In this document: positions 52,505 through 62,326 of the stretch, one piece after another
Layout: every line of letters begins with the position of its first letter
Position numbering within the stretch: the stretch's first letter is position 1
Program-made: the position numbers and the translations under genes
NCBI GenBank assembly: GCA_965238045.1
Contig: CBDEGU010000012.1
Span: 2,294,001-2,358,000 of the forward strand
DNA from: CBDEGU01 sp965238045
GTDB taxonomy: Bacteria; Acidobacteriota; Terriglobia; Bryobacterales; UBA6623
Direction of reading: 5' to 3'
Length of the DNA stretch: 64,000 nucleotides
Notes under the pieces: generated by a model
Told to the model about the DNA's origin: nothing
Databases searched by the model: none
Seen by the model: the letters and a program-made list of their open reading frames with translations, nothing else

Positions 52505-53589
52505 TTATGCCGCCTTTCGGTGATAGTACTTCAGCAGCCCGCCCAATCGCTCCTCGCATCGCACGATCCCCCGACCGGGGGAGTCCTGGGGATCTGCCCG
52601 AGGAAACAGCAGCTTATTGTCTTTGCCTTGATGATTTCTCTCAGCTTGATAATGTTCGCAGAAGTTCCTAAGGGCGCGGCGCAAGGAGGATTCACCGAAC
52701 AGGATCAGCTTGGAAAGACACTCGCTCTTGACCGAGCGAACCCAACGTTCCGCGTAACAGTTCAGATTGGGGCTGCGGGCCGGCAGGGCCACGCAGTTGA
52801 CCCCGCCGGCCGCGAGGGTCTCGCGGAAATCCGGGCAGAACTTCGTGTCGCGATCGTGCAGCACGTAGCGGCACCCTTTCAAATAGCCCATATCCTCCAG
52901 CGTCGCGTTGCGAGCCACCTACTGCATCCAGTCCGCGTCCGGATGTCGAGTGATCCCGGCGAGAGTTACGCGCCGCGTCTCCAGTTGAATGAAGAACAGG
53001 ACGTAGTACGTCACCAGGCCTCGCCAGCTCAGCACCTCCACCGTGAAGAAATCGGTTCCAGCGAGCACGTGTCCATATGCCGACGGATGAAATCCTTCCA
53101 AGTGGTCGTTTGACCCCGTTTGGGCGCGGGTGCGATGCCGTGGCGGCGTAGGATGTTGCCTACGGTTTGGTCCGAGAGGTGATGGCCTATGTTGCCCAGT
53201 GCGCCGACGATGCGGTCATAACCCCAGCCTGAGTTCTCGCGAGCCAAGCGAACCACCAGCGCTTCCACCTCGGGTGCGACCCGAGGTCGGCCCGGATAGG
53301 CGCGCTGTTTGGAACCGTCGAACTTGCGTGCGATCAGCCGCCGATACCACGCCAGGATGGTATCCGGCTTGGCTGTGCAGGCGACCTGCTTGAGCCCTTT
53401 GCGTCCGAGTCGTTTTCCAATCTCAGCCAGCGTGAACCGCTCCGGATCGGAGAGCCGGAGTCTGGAAGGCAGGCGTGCTCTGAGAATGCGGTTCTCGGCG
53501 GCCAAGTACTCGTTCTGCAGCAACAACTCCTGGTTGACGAGGCCCGTCACAAAGGCCAGAAGGCGAGCCCAATTGATCGTTTCGCGCAT
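52505..53589 (-). pseudogene. integrase-core transposase of copy B, frameshifted and with a stop
   Basis: Compared with the intact transposase of copy A, a 2-bp GT insertion at about 53069-53072 breaks the frame after RRHMD, and a CAG to TAG change at 52921-52919 ends the middle part (HPDADWMQ-stop). N-terminal 180 and C-terminal 137 residues are otherwise conserved. Non-functional by sequence. Confidence 0.9.
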
Positions 53590-53683
53590 ATCGAAGGTTT
53601 ATCATAGAAAACCTGCACGCGCGGTGCTTTCAAGCAGCCGTTTCGACTGGCTCCCTGGGTCGGCTGGATATTTTGACCTTACG

Positions 53684-53955
53684 ACCATTGGATCGCCAAC
53701 AGTCGATGGCGGAAGCACCGTTCAGCGCGGAAACACGAGCTCTTCGCAGCGGCGCGGGTGTATACTGTGGGTGCATCAGGGCCCAAATGGAAATCCTGGT
53801 TTAGTATCTTTATTGGAAGATTCGTGTTTTCTGTAGCAGAAAAGTTTTGGTCATCGGTCTAGATAACGCATTTTCAACAGGTTACAGGAAATTTCCAGAA
53901 ATCGGACTTACGAGTCCCTTTTTGGTTCCGGCTCGTCCGGGTTAGGTATAGGTTG
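53684..53955. other. intergenic region between element B and the PSD1 gene
   Basis: Its left part (CGATGGCGGAAGCACCGTT near 53704) resembles the junction near 32775, another hint of shared IS debris. AT-rich stretch 53780-53900 could hold the promoter. No gene seen. Confidence 0.4.
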
Positions 53956-56900
53956 ATGCACATGAATCGTTTACTTTTCTGTCCAGTCGTTACGCTTAGT
54001 TTGTTGGGCTGCGCTGCGTTCGCCGCGCCGCTGCCCAGGGCTGCTTCCGTCCCAGTAGACTTCCAGCGCCAAGTGCGGCCGATCCTCTCCGACAATTGTT
54101 TCCAGTGTCATGGGCCGAACGAGGCCAGTCGCATGGCGGGTCTGCGCCTGGACACGCACGAGGGCGCCTTCTCCAAGCGGGACAACGGCACGACGATCGT
54201 TCCCTCCGATACGGAGGCCAGCCTGGTCTATCAGCGCATCACCCACGAGAACGAAGTTTTGCGGATGCCGCCCGTCCATTCCAAGAAGGAATTGACCGAG
54301 GAGCAGATCGACGTTCTGCGGCGCTGGATCGAAGAAGGCGCGTCGTGGGATCAGCACTGGTCCTTCGAGCCGCTGAAACGGCCGGAGCCTCCCCATGTCG
54401 ACAAGGCTAGCTGGGTGCGCAACCCACTGGACCGCTTCATCCTCGCCCGGCTGGAGCAAGAGGGCCTGGCGCCCGCTCCGGAAGCCGACAAGCGCACCCT
54501 GGTCCGCCGGGTGGCGCTCGACTTGACTGGACTGCCGCCCGACCCGGGTGTCCTTGAGAGCTTTCTGAGCGATACGTCGGTAGACGCCTATGAGAAGTTG
54601 GTCGATAAATTGCTCGAGTCCAAGCACTGGGGCGAGCATCGGGGCCGTTACTGGCTTGACGCCGCGCGGTACGGGGACACCCACGGCATCCACATCGACA
54701 ACTATCGCGAGATGTGGGCCTACCGGGACTGGGTGATTCAGGCCTTCAACGACAACAAGCCTTTCGACGAGTTTGCGGTCGAACAGATCGCCGGCGACCT
54801 GCTGCCCAACCCGACTCTCGATCAGCTCGTGGCCACCGGCTTCCAGCGATGCAACATGACGACGAATGAAGGTGGCGTGATCCCCGAGGAGTATGAGGTT
54901 ATTTACGCGAAAGACCGCGCCGACACCACCGCGATAGTGTTCCTCGGGTTGACCGTTGGGTGTGCCACCTGCCACGACCACAAGTTCGACCCCATCGCGC
55001 AGCGAGACTTCTACTCGCTGACGGCTTTCTTCCGAAACACCACGCAGTTTGTGATGGACGGCAATGTGTCCGATCCGCCGCCCGTGCTTGTCGTACCCGC
55101 GGAGGACGACCGGGACGAGTGGAACGAGCTGCGCGTAGAGGCAGCGGAGACCGACGCCGCGTTGGAGGGCCTCGTGTCGTCGGTTGACGACGCGTTCACG
55201 GCCTGGCTCGGAAGTGGGGATTATCGTTCGATAAAGGCGCCGCTCGAAGAATCAGCCCAACTGATGACGCTTTCGCTCAACGGCAAGCCCGAGATCGAGC
55301 TCCATGGGCAGCGCCAGGCCGTCAAGCTGCACCAGGGCGCCGCCCGCGGAAAAGGCCCGGATAAGGATGCCCCGGCCCTGTTGTTCGGAGAAGGGTCGTG
55401 GGCCGAGCTGCCCTCTCTGGAACTTGACAGCGATACGCCGTTCTCCATCACCCTGTGGATTTTTCACCCCAACGACGCAGGAAGCTTTGTTGTCGCGGGC
55501 CAGACCGATCCCGACGACAATTCCCGTGGCTGGACGTTTGAAATCAACGCAAGACAGCTCAGTTTTAGGATGACCGGCGACAAGCGGGAAGGCGACGAGG
55601 GTGCTTCCAGAGTGACGATCGTTCCCAACAACTTGAGGCGCTTGCCCGCCGGGGAGTGGACCCACATCACGGTCACCCACGACGGCTCCGGGGAGCGTGC
55701 CGGCTTGCGCTTCTACATGAACGGGGAAATCATACCGGTGCAGGGCAGCGAGTATTTCACGAAGGTGGAGGGAAGCATCCGCGTCGACCGTCCTCTTCTT
55801 CTCGCCAGAGGCGTCAACAGGGGCAGGGGGGGGCGTGACGAGATTAGGACTCGTTACTTGAGCGGAGGCGGAATAGCGGACCTGCGGATTTTCAATCGCC
55901 CCATTTCGGTGCAGGAGGCGAAGGTGGTCTCGCAGTGGTCTCTTTTGAAGCGGGTGAGAGAAAAACGGCCAGAAAAGCTCACGAGCGAAGAGCGCGACGC
56001 CTTGCGCCTCTATTATCTCGTCCGAGAGCACAAGGAATACCGCAGCCTCATGGCCCGCAAAACCGAAATCGAGTTGGGTTGGCGAGAGCTCCGCCGCCGT
56101 GGGGGAGTCACGCACGTGATGCGGGAGATCCCAGACAAAGAGCCCGAGGCGCACATCCTGAACCGCGGAATGTACGACCAGCGCCGGCAGCTGGTGAAGG
56201 CCAACACCCCGCCCGCCTTGCACCCCATGGCCGCTTCGCTCCCTCGCAACCGGCTGGGCTTGGCCAAATGGATCGTCGACGACGCCAACCCGCTTACCGC
56301 ACGCGTGATCGTCAACCGCTACTGGCAGGAAGTTTTCGGAACCGGACTCGTCAAGACCAGCGACGATTTCGGCTCCCAGGGTGAACCCCCTTCTCATCCC
56401 GAGTTGCTTGATTGGCTTGCGGTGGAGTTCCACGAGTCGGGCTGGGATGTCAAGGATTTCTTCCGCATGCTGGCGACCTCTTCGACTTACCGTCAGTCGC
56501 CGGAAATCACAAAAGAAAAAACCGAAAAGGATTCCGAGAACCGACTGCTCTCCCGCGGTCCGCGGTTCCGCATGGACGGAGAGATGATCCGCGACTACGC
56601 CTTGGCTGCCAGTGGTCTGCTGGCGCGCAAGATCGGCGGCCCGAGTGTGAAGCCATATCAGCCCGAGGGCGTTTGGGAAAGCGTGGCGATGCGCTCCAGC
56701 AACACGCGGCACTATAAGCAAGACAGTGGTGACAAGCTCTACCGCCGCAGCATGTATACGTTCTGGAAGCGGGCCGCGCCACCGGCGTCCATGAGTATAT
56801 TCAACGCGCCCACGCGGGAACATTCGACGGTCCGCCGGGAGCGAACGAACACGCCGCTGCAGGCGCTGGTGACCATGAACGATACGCAGTTCGTCGAGGC

Positions 56901-57195
56901 CTCGCGCTACCTGGCACAGAGAGCGATGCGCGAAGCCGGGGACGACTTCGACCGGCAGCTTGATTACATGACTGCTCGATTGCTGGCACGCAATTTTGGA
57001 GAAAACGAACGCGCCGTTGCCAGGCGCTCCTTTGACGGTTTCGTTCGCTATTACAGCGAGCACGGCAAAGACGCGAAGAAGCTGCTTTCCACCGGCGAAT
57101 CAGCGCCCGATGAGGCCTTGCCGGCAGTCGCGTCGGCTGCATTGACCATGCTGGCGAATCAGATGATGAATTTGGACGAGGTATTGAACAAGTAG
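53956..57195 (+). CDS. PSD1 and cytochrome c domain protein (DUF1549/DUF1553) with LamG-like insert
   Basis: 1079 residues. Signal peptide (LLFCPVVTLSLLGCAAFA), then a planctomycete-type cytochrome c domain with heme motif CFQCH (RPILSDNCFQCHGPNEASRMAGLRLD). DUF1549 follows (WVRNPLDRFILARLEQEGLAPAPEADKRTLVRRVALDLTGLPP ... RYWLDAARYGDTHG), with a second CATCHDHKFDPI motif. A concanavalin/LamG-like domain sits in the middle (PFSITLWIFHPNDAGSFVVAG ... GLRFYMNGE), and DUF1553 at the end (LPRNRLGLAKWIVDDANPLTARVIVNRYWQEVFGTGLVKTSDDFG). These proteins are paired with DUF1501 partners in Planctomycetes, Verrucomicrobia and Acidobacteria; a role in polysaccharide degradation is proposed, not proven. 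Confidence 0.92.
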   Translation: MHMNRLLFCPVVTLSLLGCAAFAAPLPRAASVPVDFQRQVRPILSDNCFQCHGPNEASRMAGLRLDTHEGAFSKRDNGTTIVPSDTEASLVYQRITHENEVLRMPPVHSKKELTEEQIDVLRRWIEEGASWDQHWSFEPLKRPEPPHVDKASWVRNPLDRFILARLEQEGLAPAPEADKRTLVRRVALDLTGLPPDPGVLESFLSDTSVDAYEKLVDKLLESKHWGEHRGRYWLDAARYGDTHGIHIDNYREMWAYRDWVIQAFNDNKPFDEFAVEQIAGDLLPNPTLDQLVATGFQRCNMTTNEGGVIPEEYEVIYAKDRADTTAIVFLGLTVGCATCHDHKFDPIAQRDFYSLTAFFRNTTQFVMDGNVSDPPPVLVVPAEDDRDEWNELRVEAAETDAALEGLVSSVDDAFTAWLGSGDYRSIKAPLEESAQLMTLSLNGKPEIELHGQRQAVKLHQGAARGKGPDKDAPALLFGEGSWAELPSLELDSDTPFSITLWIFHPNDAGSFVVAGQTDPDDNSRGWTFEINARQLSFRMTGDKREGDEGASRVTIVPNNLRRLPAGEWTHITVTHDGSGERAGLRFYMNGEIIPVQGSEYFTKVEGSIRVDRPLLLARGVNRGRGGRDEIRTRYLSGGGIADLRIFNRPISVQEAKVVSQWSLLKRVREKRPEKLTSEERDALRLYYLVREHKEYRSLMARKTEIELGWRELRRRGGVTHVMREIPDKEPEAHILNRGMYDQRRQLVKANTPPALHPMAASLPRNRLGLAKWIVDDANPLTARVIVNRYWQEVFGTGLVKTSDDFGSQGEPPSHPELLDWLAVEFHESGWDVKDFFRMLATSSTYRQSPEITKEKTEKDSENRLLSRGPRFRMDGEMIRDYALAASGLLARKIGGPSVKPYQPEGVWESVAMRSSNTRHYKQDSGDKLYRRSMYTFWKRAAPPASMSIFNAPTREHSTVRRERTNTPLQALVTMNDTQFVEASRYLAQRAMREAGDDFDRQLDYMTARLLARNFGENERAVARRSFDGFVRYYSEHGKDAKKLLSTGESAPDEALPAVASAALTMLANQMMNLDEVLNK

Positions 57196-57261
57196 CACCG
57201 GCATGGCGCGCCGGGCTTTCAGGCCCGATGTTCGATCTTGCACTCTGGAGAGGGTTAGAAA

Positions 57262-58731
57262 ATGCATCCATCCAAAGAAGCAATCATGGCGGAAACCAGA
57301 CGCCAGTTTTTCGCCCGCGGGGCGAAGGGCATCGGCGGCATAGCGCTGGCGAACCTTCTCGCGGAAAGCGGCTTTGGCGGCTCCAAAGGAGGAGACGAGT
57401 CTATCGGCGGCCTGCCGGGCCTGCCGCATTTCGCGCCCAAAGCGAAGCGCTGCATCTACCTCCACATGATGGGCGCGCCGCCGCAGATGGACTTGCTCGA
57501 CTACAAGCCCAAGATGCAGAAATGGTATGACAAGGATCTGCCGGAGTCCATCCGCCAAGGCCAGCGGCTGACAACGATGACCTCGGGACAGGCGCGGTTC
57601 CCGATCGCTCCTTCGGTCTTCAAGTTCAACCAGCACGGCCAAAGTGGCGCTTGGATCTCAGAGCTGTTGCCGCACACGGCCAGCATGGTCGACGACTTGG
57701 CCATTATCCGGTCGATGAATACCGATGCGATCAACCATGAGCCGGCGATCACGTTTATCCAGACGGGCCGGCAGGTAGCCGGGCGGCCATGTATCGGCTC
57801 ATGGCTGGCCTACGGCCTCGGCAGCATGAACCAGGACCTTCCTACGTTCGTCGTGATGAACGCGGAGAAGAGCCACCCCAAATCGGGGCAGCAAGCGATC
57901 TCGGCCAAGCTTTGGAGTTCGGGATTTCTCTCGGCCAAATACGCCGGCGTGGGGTTGCGCGGCGGGGACGAGCCGGTGCTCTACGTCAAGAATCCTGAGG
58001 GCGTCTCACCGAGCGTACGCAGGAAAATGCTCGACGGGTTGAGCGAGCTGAACCGGATCCAGCATGAAAAGATCAGCGACACCGAAACGTTAGCTCGGAT
58101 CGAGCAGTTTGAGATGGCGTTCCGGATGCAGTCGTCGGTGCCCGAGATGAGCGACCTCTCGAGCGAGCCGGAAAGCACGTTCAAGCGCTGGGGCGAGGAA
58201 GCGAAAGAGCCCGGCAAATTCCAGAACGCCGCTCTGATGGCGCGCCGCCTTGTCGAGCGCGGGGTGCGCTTCGTGCAGATCTACCACCGCGGCTGGGACG
58301 TCCACTCCTTTGCACCGGAAGTTTTGCCGGCACAAGCCAAGGATGTCGACCGCGCCGCCTGGGCGTTAATTCAAGACCTCAAGGAACGCGGACTGTTTGA
58401 CGACACACTCGTCATCTGGGGCGGGGAATTCGGCCGCACGATCTACTCCCAAGGCAAGCTCACCCCGACCGACTACGGCCGCGACCATCACCCGCGCTGC
58501 TACAGCCTATGGATGGCCGGCGGCGGTGTCAAGGGAGGCGTCGTGCACGGCGAAACTGACGATTTCTCTTACAACATCGTCAAGGATCCGGTGCATATCC
58601 GCGACTACCAGGCGACGCTCCTGCGGCTGTTCGGGATCGACCACGAACGCTTCACCTACAAGCACCAAGGGCTGGACGCCAAGCTCACTGGCGTGGAGCC
58701 CGCGAAAGTGGTCAAAGAGATCCTGGCGTAG
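57262..58731 (+). CDS. DUF1501 domain secreted protein (sulfatase-like fold)
   Basis: 489 residues, GGAGAGGG upstream of the ATG. Tat-type signal TRRQFFARGAKGIGGIALANLL. DUF1501 motifs: AKRCIYLHMMGAPPQMDLLDYKP, ELLPHTASMVDDLAIIRSM, QTGRQVAGRPCIGSWLAYGLG, RGVRFVQIYHRGWDVH and TLVIWGGEFGRTIYSQGK ... GRDHHPRCYSLWMAGGGVKGG. Always found behind a PSD1 gene, as here (66 bases apart). The alkaline-phosphatase-like fold suggests a hydrolase; substrate unknown. Confidence 0.92.
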   Translation: MHPSKEAIMAETRRQFFARGAKGIGGIALANLLAESGFGGSKGGDESIGGLPGLPHFAPKAKRCIYLHMMGAPPQMDLLDYKPKMQKWYDKDLPESIRQGQRLTTMTSGQARFPIAPSVFKFNQHGQSGAWISELLPHTASMVDDLAIIRSMNTDAINHEPAITFIQTGRQVAGRPCIGSWLAYGLGSMNQDLPTFVVMNAEKSHPKSGQQAISAKLWSSGFLSAKYAGVGLRGGDEPVLYVKNPEGVSPSVRRKMLDGLSELNRIQHEKISDTETLARIEQFEMAFRMQSSVPEMSDLSSEPESTFKRWGEEAKEPGKFQNAALMARRLVERGVRFVQIYHRGWDVHSFAPEVLPAQAKDVDRAAWALIQDLKERGLFDDTLVIWGGEFGRTIYSQGKLTPTDYGRDHHPRCYSLWMAGGGVKGGVVHGETDDFSYNIVKDPVHIRDYQATLLRLFGIDHERFTYKHQGLDAKLTGVEPAKVVKEILA

Positions 58732-58740
58732 CGAACTCTG

Positions 58741-58807
58741 TTGTCGTTCGCCAAAATTACGTAGCCGTTTAGATTGAAGTGCTTGCGCCGAATCTCACTT
58801 GACAGCC
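58741..58807. repeat. IS terminal sequence, reverse copy of 33426-33492
   Basis: 67 bp with about six mismatches to the reverse complement of 33426-33492. It includes the first codons (MKCLRRISLDSQ) of the same transposase type starting at 58780; the gene is lost after about 25 codons. Confidence 0.75.
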
Positions 58808-58916
58808 AGGCCCGCAGTTGGCGTTGTGTCCAAATACTCGAACGTGTTCTGTTGTTGAGAGTTATGGTCCATGCGAGAGACGCTCCGTTGGGCGCTGCTG
58901 TGCTAGCCTGCGCTCC

Positions 58917-59146
58917 ATGCAGCAGGTTCTGGACCCGTTCCGGTTCCTTCTCATCGTCCTGGCGGGATGGGCCAAGCAACAGCAACAGGACATCAACGAC
59001 TATCTCAAGGAAGAGAACCGCGTGCTTCGCGAGCAAGTGGGCAACAAGCGGCTGCGACTCAACGACGAGCAGCGCCGCCGTTTAGCGGTTCGGGCCAAGA
59101 AGCTAGGCCACAAGGTGCTCGGGGAGGTGGCCTCGATCGTCACTCC
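58917..59146 (+). pseudogene. N-terminal fragment of another integrase-type transposase
   Basis: ATG 58917 begins QQVLDPFRFLLIVLAGWAKQ, then DYLKEENRVLREQVGNKRLRLNDEQRRRLAVRAKKLG and VASIVTPG, a typical N-terminus of integrase-core transposases (compare LLQNEYLAAENRIL of the 1.7-kb element). After 59146 the sequence TCCTTCGCCAAAACTCC is again an IS-end-like motif, so another truncation occurred there. Confidence 0.7.
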
Positions 59147-59353
59147 GGGCTGTCCTTCGCCAAAACTCCATAGCCGATTGAAATCGAAGACCGGGTTCTT
59201 GAGCGATAGTTGTCGATAACCCATCCGTCAAACAAACATATTTTTCTCGTCCAGGACCCTGCGTCGGCTAGGGCTTTGGTTCCGCTGAGAGGCCGTGAGC
59301 GGTCTCAGGTGCCGGATTGGGAGTGCGATCCGGATTTTGCGATTAAGGCCGCA

Positions 59354-59541
59354 CTATTCATTCTCGGCCGGCGCAGGCTTGGGGCCTTTCCCCAGCGGCC
59401 ACAGTTCCCAGCGGCGGACGAAGCATTCGGCCAGTTCGGTTTGCAACTGCAGACGGCCGTGCGTGGGGAGCGAATCGAACGCTTCGTTGACCTTGACGCC
59501 GTTCACGAAGATCTGAATGTGGCCGCCGTCGCAGATGACGT
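59354..59541 (-). pseudogene. C-terminal remnant of a DUF1080-like (3-keto-disaccharide hydrolase/LamG-like) protein
   Basis: Read on the minus strand from the element C border: VICDGGHIQIFVNGVKVNEAFD, THGRLQLQTELAECFVRRWELWPLGKG, then a stop at 59354. The GxHIQIFVNGxxVNE pattern followed by GRLQLQTExAE is the usual end of DUF1080 domains. The N-terminal part is not beyond element C. Confidence 0.65.
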
Positions 59542-59635
59542 CGTAAGGTCAAAATATCCAGCCGACCCAGGGAGCCAGTCGAAACGGCTGCTTGAAAGCA
59601 CCGCGCGTGCAGGTTTTCTATGATAAACCTTCGAT

Positions 59636-60720
59636 ATGCGCGAAACGATCAATTGGGCTCGCCTTCTGGCCTTTGTGACGGGCCTCGTCAACCAGGAGTT
59701 GTTGCTGCAGAACGAGTACTTGGCCGCCGAGAACCGCATTCTCAGAGCACGCCTGCCTTCCAGACTCCGGCTCTCCGATCCGGAGCGGTTCACGCTGGCT
59801 GAGATTGGAAAACGACTCGGACGCAAAGGGCTCAAGCAGGTCGCCTGCACAGCCAAGCCGGATACCATCCTGGCGTGGTATCGGCGGCTGATCGCACGCA
59901 AGTTCGACGGTTCCAAACAGCGCGCCTATCCGGGCCGACCTCGGGTCGCACCCGAGGTGGAAGCGCTGGTGGTTCGCTTGGCTCGCGAGAACTCAGGCTG
60001 GGGTTATGACCGCATCGTCGGCGCACTGGGCAACATAGGCCATCACCTCTCGGACCAAACCGTAGGCAACATCCTACGCCGCCACGGCATCGCACCCGCG
60101 CCCAAACGGGGTCAAACGACCACTTGGAAGGATTTCATCCGTCGGCATATGGACACGTGCTCGCTGGAACCGATTTCTTCACGGTGGAGGTGCTGAGCTG
60201 GCGAGGCCTGGTGACGTACTACGTCCTGTTCTTCATTCAACTGGAGACGCGGCGCGTAACTCTCGCCGGGATCACTCGACATCCGGACGCGGACTGGATG
60301 CAGTAGGTGGCTCGCAACGCGACGCTGGAGGATATGGGCTATTTGAAAGGGTGCCGCTACGTGCTGCACGATCGCGACACGAAGTTCTGCCCGGATTTCC
60401 GCGAGACCCTCGCGGCCGGCGGGGTCAACTGCGTGGCCCTGCCGGCCCGCAGCCCCAATCTGAACTGTTACGCGGAACGTTGGGTTCGCTCGGTCAAGAG
60501 CGAGTGTCTTTCCAAGCTGATCCTGTTCGGTGAATCCTCCTTGCGCCGCGCCCTTAGGAACTTCTGCGAACATTATCAAGCTGAGAGAAATCATCAAGGC
60601 AAAGACAATAAGCTGCTGTTTCCTCGGGCAGATCCCCAGGACTCCCCCGGTCGGGGGATCGTGCGATGCGAGGAGCGATTGGGCGGGCTGCTGAAGTACT
60701 ATCACCGAAAGGCGGCATAA
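59636..60720 (+). pseudogene. integrase-core transposase of copy C, broken as in copy B
   Basis: Carries the same 2-bp insertion after RRHMD and the same TAG (60304-60306) as copy B. The protein pieces are identical in the two copies. Inactive by sequence; movement would need the copy A enzyme or one elsewhere. Confidence 0.9.
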
Positions 60721-60722
60721 GG

Positions 60723-61169
60723 GTGGGGCGGCAGATCCAGACGTCGGGTTTCTACTTGGCGGCATTTCTCTGCCTGGTGTTAGCGGTCCTGAAGCTGACG
60801 ATCGAGGGACACTGGTCGTGGTGGCGGGCCCTCATACCTTTGTGGGTGATCTTGGGCCATAACGCTCTGTACGTAACGGTCGGCTTCGCTTGGCTCTTTT
60901 TCGCCGACGACGGGGCAGCGGGAGAAGAAGTCACGATCCGCCAAGACCATTGTCCGCTCGGTTACCAACTGGCGGCGATGCTGTGTCTGCTCATTTTCAC
61001 CGATAACTTGCTGGGGCAAATCGAGGGACATGAGAAGACGGCGTGGTTCTGGCTGAGTCCAGGCAGATGGGAGCTGATCTTCGTGCCGGGTCTGCTCAGT
61101 GTGGTGTGCCAGCTTCTGTTCTGGTCTGGGGTTGCAGGTACGGGCCATCGCGGAACCCGCGGAAAGTAG
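60723..61169 (+). CDS. membrane protein carried by the element (copy C)
   Basis: 148 residues, identical in predicted sequence to the cargo of copies A and B; GTG start two bases after the transposase stop. Four membrane helices; unknown function. Confidence 0.75.
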   Translation: MGRQIQTSGFYLAAFLCLVLAVLKLTIEGHWSWWRALIPLWVILGHNALYVTVGFAWLFFADDGAAGEEVTIRQDHCPLGYQLAAMLCLLIFTDNLLGQIEGHEKTAWFWLSPGRWELIFVPGLLSVVCQLLFWSGVAGTGHRGTRGK

Positions 61170-61250
61170 CAGCCCGCCCGAGGCCGGAATTCCATCAACG
61201 TCGAAGATCGTGCCGCGCATGATGCACGCGACAAGTTTCTTGACCATACG

Positions 61251-61747
61251 AGAACGGCGAAAACTCCGGGCAGCTCGCTTTTCGCTACAGGAGGGAGAAC
61301 CTCTGGTTCAAGAGCGCGGATTACGATTTCGTAACGGTGAGCGGAACACAGGTCGTTGTCGAGGGTACAGGCACGATCAACCGCACAGGGAATTTCAAAT
61401 TCCGTCTTCACGGATTCGACCGCGACCCGGCGGGCGGAGTGGACCGAGTTGCGATCCGGATTTGGGAGGGTGGCTCCACAAGCTTCGAGATGCCGACATT
61501 TCGCGCGGAAGGCAACCTTAGCAGTGGAGGAATCTCCGTCGGTGGGTCCGAAGGTGGCGGGGGTGAGCCGCCTGATGGCGCGGCGTGCGACAACGACTCG
61601 GTCTGCGAGCCAGGTGAGGATTGCAACAACTGCCCGAACGACTGTGCCGGTGTGAGCAGGGGGCGCCCGTCGGGTCGGTTCTGCTGCGGCGACGGCATAC
61701 CCCAGCCTGCTGAAGGAGACGGCAGCATCTGCAATGGCAACTTCTAA
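61251..61747 (+). pseudogene. C-terminal part of a secreted protein with Cys-rich end, 5'-cut by element C
   Basis: The frame is open from the element border: ENSGQLAFRYRRENLWFKSADYDFVTVSGTQVVVEGTGTI, GNFKFRLHGFDRDP, VAIRIWEG. This is the pattern of the post-COAP-1-like terminal domain of bacterial surface proteins. A Gly-rich linker leads to a Cys-rich stretch (CDNDSVCEPGEDCNNCPNDC ... RFCCGDGI) seen in secreted proteins with calcium or disulfide-stabilised modules. The N-terminal bulk of the gene is missing. A GTG at 61337 is only an internal codon. Confidence 0.65.
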
Positions 61748-62326
61748 GACTCGGAGAACAACTGAGGGCAAGCGGACCGGCACTCCAGGTAAAGCGAGGA
61801 ACCGTCGACCGCTGGGATCTAGGAGGCGAGCCCGCGTCGGTGCGTACATGGCTGTTAGTAACCTGTTAGGTCTTCTTTCCGTCATCTAAGCGCTCTGCTG
61901 AAGGTCACTCCTGCCGGAAGCGGTCCAGAGCCGTACCGGTCCTCCCTAACGACAAGTGTCGACAGACCGCTAGCTTTTCAACACCTTAGGACCGTATCGA
62001 CCGTGCGGCGGGCGAAGGGCGGTGGAGAGAGGCAGTGGCAGCGTGGGCCGCCGCATTGTCGATAGGGGTTGTTGGAGGATGCCGGGCTCAGGATCGGCTA
62101 TGGCTATGTGGATTGTAGGGATTGGCTTGGTCGTTGGGCAGGAGGAGTAGGACCTTTCGGGAGTAGAACGTGGCTTGGATCGCCCGGATTGCTTTGATGT
62201 ATGGAAGCCGCGAAGTCCTCGCAGGCGGGCGAATCAGCTCCGCGGAAAGACCCAGGCGCAGGAGTGCGAAGCACCCCCTAGCGACGGCGCGTCGCAGCGT
62301 TGCGTTGGCGAAGAGACGGTGAGGGG
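61748..62326. other. gene-free 0.58-kb stretch
   Basis: No supported gene. The right part (about 62100-62326) is probably the non-coding terminal region of the IS91-type element; the left part holds nothing recognised. Confidence 0.45.

Larger units (their letters stand above)
51975..53683 (-). mobile_element. cargo-carrying insertion element, copy B (1709 bp)
   Basis: Same orientation as copy A, nearly identical, but with an extra GT around 53069 and a stop codon at 52921-52919. Ends as in copy A. Its left end interrupts a transposase gene; the right flank is not the other half of that gene, so the junctions were rearranged after insertion. No target duplication seen. Confidence 0.88.
59542..61250 (+). 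mobile_element. cargo-carrying insertion element, copy C (1709 bp)
   Basis: Inverse orientation relative to B; shares with B the GT insertion and the TAG. It cuts a DUF1080-like gene on its left and a different secreted-protein gene on its right, so the outside sequences do not belong together. B and C bracket the PSD1/DUF1501 pair as inverted repeats 5.9 kb apart. No target duplication was found. Confidence 0.88.

Noticed and set aside
55252..57063. 603-codon minus-strand frame opposite the PSD1 gene
   Set aside because: Antisense shadow of a well-recognised DUF1549/DUF1553 gene.
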